64,000 nt of DNA, from contig JAJDEN010000012.1 of NCBI GenBank assembly GCA_029259775.1, positions 62,001 through 126,000 of the forward strand, in the 5' to 3' direction. Made by a program: the position numbers and the translations under genes. Each line of letters opens with the position of its first letter. The stretch's first letter is position 1. Under the pieces are notes generated by a model, which worked only from the letters and a program-made list of their open reading frames with translations, was not told where the DNA came from and did not search any database. Positions 59,331 through 64,000 of this stretch are shown here, piece after piece. Source of the DNA: Planctomycetota bacterium (GTDB lineage Bacteria > Planctomycetota > PLA2 > JAEUHO01).

Positions 59331-60509
59331 TCACCGATGCGCGAGCGAACGCAAACGCAAAACGATCGTACACAAAGTTGACGCCGCGCGTTCCATCTGA
59401 TCTCGATCGTTGCCTTCGCCGACGCTCACGCGCACGGTCGACGATGCGCGACGACGCGAAAAACCCATCGCCAATAGACCGGGGCTCGGGTCGCTACTGC
59501 CCAAGGCGCACGTGCTACCGGTGGCCAGCGCAATTCCTTCGAGGTCCATGTTGATCATGACGGCCTCGCCCTCTACGTCGCGCAGTTCCAGCGTGGCGAG
59601 GCCGGGGAGGCCGTCCTCCGGGCCGACGCGCACGCAGCCGTCGAGCCCGGCCAGCCCGTCGAGGAAGATTGCGAGCAGCTCGGCGTAGTTCGCGGCGCGC
59701 GCGGCCTGCGAGCGGCATGCTTCGTGCAGCGCGGCGGCGAAGCCGACGCACGCGGCGACGTTCTCGGTGCCGGGGCGCAGCCCCTCTTCCTGCACGCCGC
59801 CCTGGAGTAGCGGGGTGAGGCGAGTGCCGCGCCGAACGAACAGGGCTCCGCTGCCCGGGGGCCCCCCAAACTTCGGGCCGGAGAGCAGTGCCATGTCGGC
59901 GCCCAGGGCGCGCAGGTCGAGCGGCAGTCGGCCCGGCGCAAGAGCCGCGTCGCAAAGCAATGGGATGCGCCGTTCCCGGAGCTGCGGCGCGATCTCGGCA
60001 ACGGGCATCAGCGTTCCCGTTTCGTGGTTGGCGAGCATCAGCGCCGCGACCGCGGCATCGTCACCCGCGGCCTCCAGGAACTCGGCCGGATCGACCTGCC
60101 CGCGCGCGTCGACGGGGACCGTGACGACCTCGAAGCCCTGGGTGCCGAGAAACGTCGCGGTGTCGAGGACGGAGGGGTATTCGACGGCGGACAGGACGAT
60201 GCGACGGCGGCCGACGGTCGCCATGGTGCGGGCGGCACCGTGGAGGGCGATCGTGGCGGCCTCCGTGGCGCCGGAGGTGAACACCAGCTCCCGGGGCCGG
60301 CACTGGAGGGCCTTCGCCGCCTGCGAGCGCGCGTCTTCGAGCGCATCCTTCGCGGCGCGTCCCTCGAGGTGCGGCGATCCGGCGTTGCCGTACGTAGCGT
60401 CCAGGAGCGGCAGCATGGCCGCGCGCCCCGCCTCGGAGAGCGGCGCCATGGCGGCATGATCGAGGTAGATGCGGTTCCTGGCCACGGCGACATCGTAGGT
60501 CCGGCTCAC
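59331..60509 (-). CDS. Cysteine desulfurase (NifS/IscS family)
   Basis: A PLP enzyme that takes sulfur from cysteine for iron-sulfur clusters or thio-modification. IYLDHAAMAPL, FTSGATEAATIAL, ANHETGTLMPV (substrate-binding His) and LLSGPKFGGPPGSGALFVRRG (PLP Lys) are conserved family blocks; the catalytic Cys lies in GSTCALGSSDPSPGLLAMG. The start is uncertain: the frame is open from 60584, and GTG codons at 60509 and 60485 are better placed relative to the divergent gene at 60660. No iscU or suf genes are adjacent. Confidence 0.88.
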   Translation of the reverse strand: MSRTYDVAVARNRIYLDHAAMAPLSEAGRAAMLPLLDATYGNAGSPHLEGRAAKDALEDARSQAAKALQCRPRELVFTSGATEAATIALHGAARTMATVGRRRIVLSAVEYPSVLDTATFLGTQGFEVVTVPVDARGQVDPAEFLEAAGDDAAVAALMLANHETGTLMPVAEIAPQLRERRIPLLCDAALAPGRLPLDLRALGADMALLSGPKFGGPPGSGALFVRRGTRLTPLLQGGVQEEGLRPGTENVAACVGFAAALHEACRSQAARAANYAELLAIFLDGLAGLDGCVRVGPEDGLPGLATLELRDVEGEAVMINMDLEGIALATGSTCALGSSDPSPGLLAMGFSRRRASSTVRVSVGEGNDRDQMERAASTLCTIVLRLRSLAHR

Positions 60510-60659
60510 CTCGCGCGAGAACTGTCCCCAATCGCACGAACGTGGCCGCGGCCCGATTGGCGGGGGGCATGGGCGCGACTGCACTGCTTCTCCGCCACCA
60601 CTCCACAGCAGCCGACGCTCCCGGGGGACAGGCGGCGGCGTTCATGGGAGGCTCTTGCC

Positions 60660-61271
60660 GTGCCCGCCGATCTCCTCGTCATCGACAACTACGACTCCTT
60701 CACCCACAACGCTGTCGATCTGCTCACGCAGCTCGGCGCGTCGGTCGTGGTCGTGCGCAACGACGAGGCCACCGTGGACGAGCTTGCAGCCCGCCCCTGG
60801 CGCGGCATCGTGCTCTCGCCTGGCCCGGGGCGACCCCGCGATGCCGGCGTCTGCGTCGAGCTGATCCGTCGCCTGGGGCCGCGGATCCCGGTTCTGGGCA
60901 TCTGCCTCGGCCATCAGGCGATCGCGACAGCCTACGGCGGGCGGATCGTGCGGGCCGAGCGCCCGCTCCACGGGACGGCCACCGAGGTGCGCCGTGGCCG
61001 CATCGGCCTCGTCCGCGCCCTGCCCGTCCGGTTCCAGGCGGCGCGCTACCACTCTCTCGTCGTCGACCCCGAGCGGCCGGGCCGCGGCCTGCGGGTGACG
61101 TGCCGCTCCGCGGAAGGCGAGATCATGGGCCTGGCGCATGTGCGCCACCCCGTGGAGGGAGTCCAGTTCCACCCCGAGAGCTACCTCTCGCCTGGGGGGC
61201 CGGCCCTCCTGGCCGCGTTCCTGGCCCGGACCGGTCTGCGCGCGCGTTCCGTCGCTCGCGTCGTGCGGTAG
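60660..61271 (+). CDS. Glutamine amidotransferase, anthranilate/aminodeoxychorismate synthase component II
   Basis: The GTG at 60660 follows GGGAGGC. The 203-residue class I amidotransferase begins DLLVIDNYDSFTHNAVDLL, has the nucleophile Cys in VLGICLGHQAIA and the His-Glu pair in GVQFHPESYLSPGG. It supplies ammonia to TrpE or PabB; the two roles cannot be told apart by sequence here and no partner gene is adjacent. It is followed 11 bp later by pyrF. Confidence 0.9.
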   Translation: MPADLLVIDNYDSFTHNAVDLLTQLGASVVVVRNDEATVDELAARPWRGIVLSPGPGRPRDAGVCVELIRRLGPRIPVLGICLGHQAIATAYGGRIVRAERPLHGTATEVRRGRIGLVRALPVRFQAARYHSLVVDPERPGRGLRVTCRSAEGEIMGLAHVRHPVEGVQFHPESYLSPGGPALLAAFLARTGLRARSVARVVR

Positions 61272-61282
61272 GATCCGCAGAG

Positions 61283-62179
61283 ATGACCAACCAAGCGCCA
61301 TTCTTCGACCGCCTCGAGGCGGCCCGCCACGAGAAGCAGAGCCTCCTGTGCGTGGGCATCGATCCGCGCTTGGATCGCATGCCCGCAGAAATCACCGCCG
61401 GGCGCGACAACGACGTCGAGGCCATGCTCACGCGCTTCGGCATCGAGCTGCTCGAGATCGCGGGCCCGTACGCGGCGTGCTTCAAGCCGCAGATCGCCTT
61501 CTTCGAGGCTCATGGCCTCGCCGGACTGCGCGCGTTCGCCGCGATCATCGCCGAGGCGCGCCGGCTCGAGCTGCCGATCATCGGAGACGTCAAGCGCGGC
61601 GACATCGGCTCGACGGCCGCCGCCTACGCCCAGGCGTTCCTGACCCCCGGCGGGGAGCTCGAGGTCGACGCGATCACGATCAACCCCTACCTGGGAGCCG
61701 ATTCGCTCGACCCCTTCGTGAAGGCGGCCGCGGCGGCGCAGAAGGGCCTGTACGTCCTCGTCCGCACGAGCAACCCCGGTGGCGCGGACCTGCAGGAGCT
61801 CGGTGTCGCCGAGTGCGGCAGCCGCGTCTTCCAGCGCGTCGCGGCGATGGTTCGGAGCCTCGGCGCGCCGCATACGAGCGCTGAGACCGGACTCAGCTGC
61901 GTCGGCGCCGTCGTCGGCGCCACGACCCCGGCTGCGCTGGAGTCCCTGCGCGGCGAGATGCCCGACACACCCTTCCTGGTTCCCGGCTACGGGGCCCAGG
62001 GCGGCACAGCAGCAGGCATCGCTCCGGCCTTCCGGGCCGATGGCAGCGGAGCGGTCGTCAACGCTTCGCGCAGCATCAACTACCCGACGGTCGCCGACGG
62101 TGAAGACTGGCGCGCGGCGGTCGAGCGTGCGGCGAAGGCTGCGCGAGAGGATCTCCATGGCGCCCGCATCCCTGCTTGA
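61283..62179 (+). CDS. pyrF: Orotidine 5-phosphate decarboxylase, type 2
   Basis: The 298-residue enzyme makes UMP from OMP. The catalytic loop is IIGDVKRGDIGSTA, with Lys104 between conserved Asp residues; LLCVGIDPRLDRMP at the start, ITINPYLGADSLDPF and LVPGYGAQGGTAAG are other family blocks. The length and these blocks indicate the longer bacterial type-2 group. The next gene starts inside its 3-prime end (23-bp overlap). Confidence 0.95.
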   Translation: MTNQAPFFDRLEAARHEKQSLLCVGIDPRLDRMPAEITAGRDNDVEAMLTRFGIELLEIAGPYAACFKPQIAFFEAHGLAGLRAFAAIIAEARRLELPIIGDVKRGDIGSTAAAYAQAFLTPGGELEVDAITINPYLGADSLDPFVKAAAAAQKGLYVLVRTSNPGGADLQELGVAECGSRVFQRVAAMVRSLGAPHTSAETGLSCVGAVVGATTPAALESLRGEMPDTPFLVPGYGAQGGTAAGIAPAFRADGSGAVVNASRSINYPTVADGEDWRAAVERAAKAAREDLHGARIPA

Positions 62180-62930
62180 AGACCCGTGGTTCCTCAAGGC
62201 GTTCGACCGCTTCTGGTTGCGTCTCTACGCCCATCGCGACGATGCCGAGGCCCGCGCTGACGCCCCCGCGTTGCTGAAGCTCCTCCAGGTCGGCGCCGGC
62301 AAGCAGGTGCTCGATGTCGCTTGTGGCGCGGGTCGTTACTCACGCGCGCTCTCCGATCGCGGCTTGCGCGTCACGGGTGTCGACCTCTCCGGTGACCTGA
62401 TCGAGGTGGCGCGCGAGCGCAGCCCGATGCTGCCGGGCAAGCCCGACTACTTCGAACGGGACATCCGCAGGTTGCCGTTCGCCGGCCAGTTCGACGCCGC
62501 CATCTCGATGTTCACCTCGTTCGGCTACTTCGATCGCCGCGAAGACGACGTCGCGGTCTTCGCCGGCGTGCGTCGCGCGCTGCGCCCGCGTGGCCGCTTC
62601 GTGCTCGATTTCCTGAACGAGGCCCAGGTGCGCGCCGACCTCACGCCCGAGGAGACACGCGACGATGGCGATCTGCGTGTGCACATCGAGCGCCGCATCG
62701 CCGACGGCCCGTTCGGTCCCTGCGTGTTCAAGCGCGTCGAGGCCAGCGATGCGGTGAGTGGGCTGCCCCAGGCCTCGTTCGAAGAGCGCGTGCGGCTCTA
62801 CACCGCGGACGAGGTCGACGCGCTGCTCACCGAAGCCGGCCTCACGCCCGTGGGCGAGCGCCTCGGCAACGTGCAGGGGGCGCCCTTCGACGACCAGGCG
62901 CCGCGCCTCGTGCGTGTGGCGCAGAGGTAG
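62157..62930 (+). CDS. SAM-dependent methyltransferase, class I
   Basis: The ATG at 62157 follows GAGAGGA and overlaps pyrF. The 257-residue protein has motif I VLDVACGAGRYSRAL, then GVDLSGDLIEVA and FDAAISMFTSFGYF, all typical of Rossmann-fold small-molecule methyltransferases. Substrate unknown. It lies between pyrF and bshC with overlapping ends on both sides, so it is part of one transcript. Confidence 0.85.
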   Translation: MAPASLLEDPWFLKAFDRFWLRLYAHRDDAEARADAPALLKLLQVGAGKQVLDVACGAGRYSRALSDRGLRVTGVDLSGDLIEVARERSPMLPGKPDYFERDIRRLPFAGQFDAAISMFTSFGYFDRREDDVAVFAGVRRALRPRGRFVLDFLNEAQVRADLTPEETRDDGDLRVHIERRIADGPFGPCVFKRVEASDAVSGLPQASFEERVRLYTADEVDALLTEAGLTPVGERLGNVQGAPFDDQAPRLVRVAQR

Positions 62931-64000
62931 TGACCAGGGCCCACGCGGCCGTTCGACACGAGACCCTGCCGATGGGGCAGGGCCCGGCCATGAGTGCGTT
63001 CGCGCAGGCGCTGCGCTCTGGCAAGGGTGATGCGCTGCGGTTCCTCGATGCGGCGCCGGGCGACGACGCGGGGTGGAGGTCCTACCTCGACCGGGCCGCG
63101 GAGGCCTCTTCGGACGTGTCCGTCGAACTCGCCGAGCGCCTGGCCGCCCGCCAGCACGCGCTTGGCGCCGGTAGCCAGGCCGTAGCGAACGCGAGGGCGC
63201 TCGCGGACGGAGCGCTTGCGGTCGTGACGGGCCAGCAGCCGGGCCTGCTGGGCGGGCCGCTGCTCACGTTCCACAAGGCCGCCGGCGCCATCGCGCTCGC
63301 GCGACGTCTCGACGGGATTGCTGGCCGCCGGGTCGTGCCGGTCTTCTGGCTCGCGTCCGAGGACCACGATCTGGACGAGGCCAACCGCGCCGGCCTGCTC
63401 GATCGCCAGGGGCAGCTTCGCAAGCTCAGGCTCCCGCTGGCGGCCGACGGCCGCAGCGTGATGGATGTGCACGTCCCCAGCGACACGCTCGACGCCTTCA
63501 TGGCCGACGTGCGCGCGTCGCTACCAGAGACCGAGCGCGGCCACGTCGCCGAGGCCCTGGCTGCGCCCGTTGCAGGTGAGGATTTCGCGACCTGGTGCGC
63601 TCGCTCCCTGCTCGCCGTGTTCGGCGATGCGGGCCTTGTCATGGTCGAGCCGCCGGTGCTTGCGCCCGACGTTGGGCCCACCTACGCGTGGCTGCTCGAC
63701 AACGCGGAGGCGATCCAGGAATCCATCGCCACACGCGGAACCGCCTTGGAGGACGCCGGGCTGCCGGCACCCCTGGCGCCCAAGCCGGGCGAGACCACCC
63801 TGTTCTTCCGCGAGCGGGAGGGCGGACCGCGCCTGCGCGTTGGACTCACGCCGGATGGCGCCCTCACGCTTCGAGGCGAGCCGTCGTCCATGTCGCGCGA
63901 CGAGTTGCGCGCTACGCTCCTGGCCGATCCCATGCGCGGGAGCGGCAACGTCGCCGGCCGCGTGCTCGTGCAGAACCGCCACCTGCCGGTCGTCGCCTAC
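62930..64000 (+). CDS. bshC: Bacillithiol biosynthesis cysteine-adding enzyme BshC, 3-prime end outside window
   Basis: The GTG start shares a base with the preceding stop (TAGTG); ATGs at 62972 and 62990 are alternatives. The visible 357 residues include VTGQQPGLLGGPLLTFHKAAGAIALA and VFWLASEDHDLDEANRA, the strongest BshC motifs, and a later HLPVVAY. BshC adds cysteine to GlcN-malate to finish bacillithiol. bshA and bshB are not in the window. No stop appears before 64000. Confidence 0.88.
   Translation, partial: MTRAHAAVRHETLPMGQGPAMSAFAQALRSGKGDALRFLDAAPGDDAGWRSYLDRAAEASSDVSVELAERLAARQHALGAGSQAVANARALADGALAVVTGQQPGLLGGPLLTFHKAAGAIALARRLDGIAGRRVVPVFWLASEDHDLDEANRAGLLDRQGQLRKLRLPLAADGRSVMDVHVPSDTLDAFMADVRASLPETERGHVAEALAAPVAGEDFATWCARSLLAVFGDAGLVMVEPPVLAPDVGPTYAWLLDNAEAIQESIATRGTALEDAGLPAPLAPKPGETTLFFREREGGPRLRVGLTPDGALTLRGEPSSMSRDELRATLLADPMRGSGNVAGRVLVQNRHLPVVAY

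Overview
The window is about 64 kb of visibly GC-rich chromosome from a Gram-negative (diderm) bacterium. A KdsC-type phosphatase followed by a large LptC/OstA-like protein points to lipopolysaccharide and an outer membrane. Lipobox proteins, three HtrA-type proteins, many PDZ, TPR and Ser/Thr-kinase domains and a bacillithiol gene (bshC) fit a large-genome lineage such as Planctomycetota or Myxococcota. That placement is inferred from gene content; no rRNA gene or other taxonomic marker was available to test it. No tRNA, rRNA, CRISPR array or intact transposon was recognised.

Layout. 1-4.7 kb: minus-strand envelope operon (lipoprotein, HtrA protease with several PDZ domains, a trypsin-fold protein that has lost its catalytic triad, a helical-repeat protein cut by the window edge). 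4.8-8.7 kb: plus-strand metabolic genes (thiD, a DUF2520 dehydrogenase-like gene, a hypothetical, purB). 8.7-11 kb: membrane Ser/Thr kinase plus an unknown partner. 11.1-14.8 kb: two tandem paralogous lipoprotein metalloproteases with a decayed gene between them. 14.9-17.5 kb: aceE. 17.5-20.9 kb: two minus-strand terminators, a His-rich secreted protein, then a DUF1284 / ECF sigma factor / membrane protein / CpxP-like operon. 21-23.5 kb: PilM-PilN fusion and a PilO-like protein. 23.7-34.2 kb: carB, RNase HI, membrane proteins, a second HtrA protease, XdhC, a CPBP-family protein, a TPR protein and plsC.

34.2-43.5 kb is the most unusual regulatory block: a 1851-residue Ser/Thr kinase - dead P-loop - TPR - GAF - histidine kinase - receiver protein, a 114-residue secreted protein, and a 1054-residue sigma-54 activator whose roughly 730-residue N-terminus has no recognisable domain. 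A well-formed -24/-12 sequence faces the secreted-protein gene, so the three genes may form one signalling circuit.

43.8-52.7 kb: a membrane metallopeptidase, a universal stress protein, a single reading frame joining ScpA (chromosome condensation) to Fmt (initiator tRNA formylation), kdsC, a giant OstA-like protein, tatA and a stand-alone MshEN domain. 52.8-59.3 kb is the replication locus dnaA - dnaN - dciA-like - gyrB, with a plausible origin between dnaA and dnaN and a good sigma-70 promoter upstream of dnaA. 59.3-64 kb: a cysteine desulfurase and, divergently, a glutamine amidotransferase, pyrF, a methyltransferase and bshC (cut by the window end).

Other features outside ordinary genes: a 50-bp element found in two leader regions, a 21-bp inverted repeat bounding a 161-bp segment next to uspA, and several short tandem repeats at gene boundaries.
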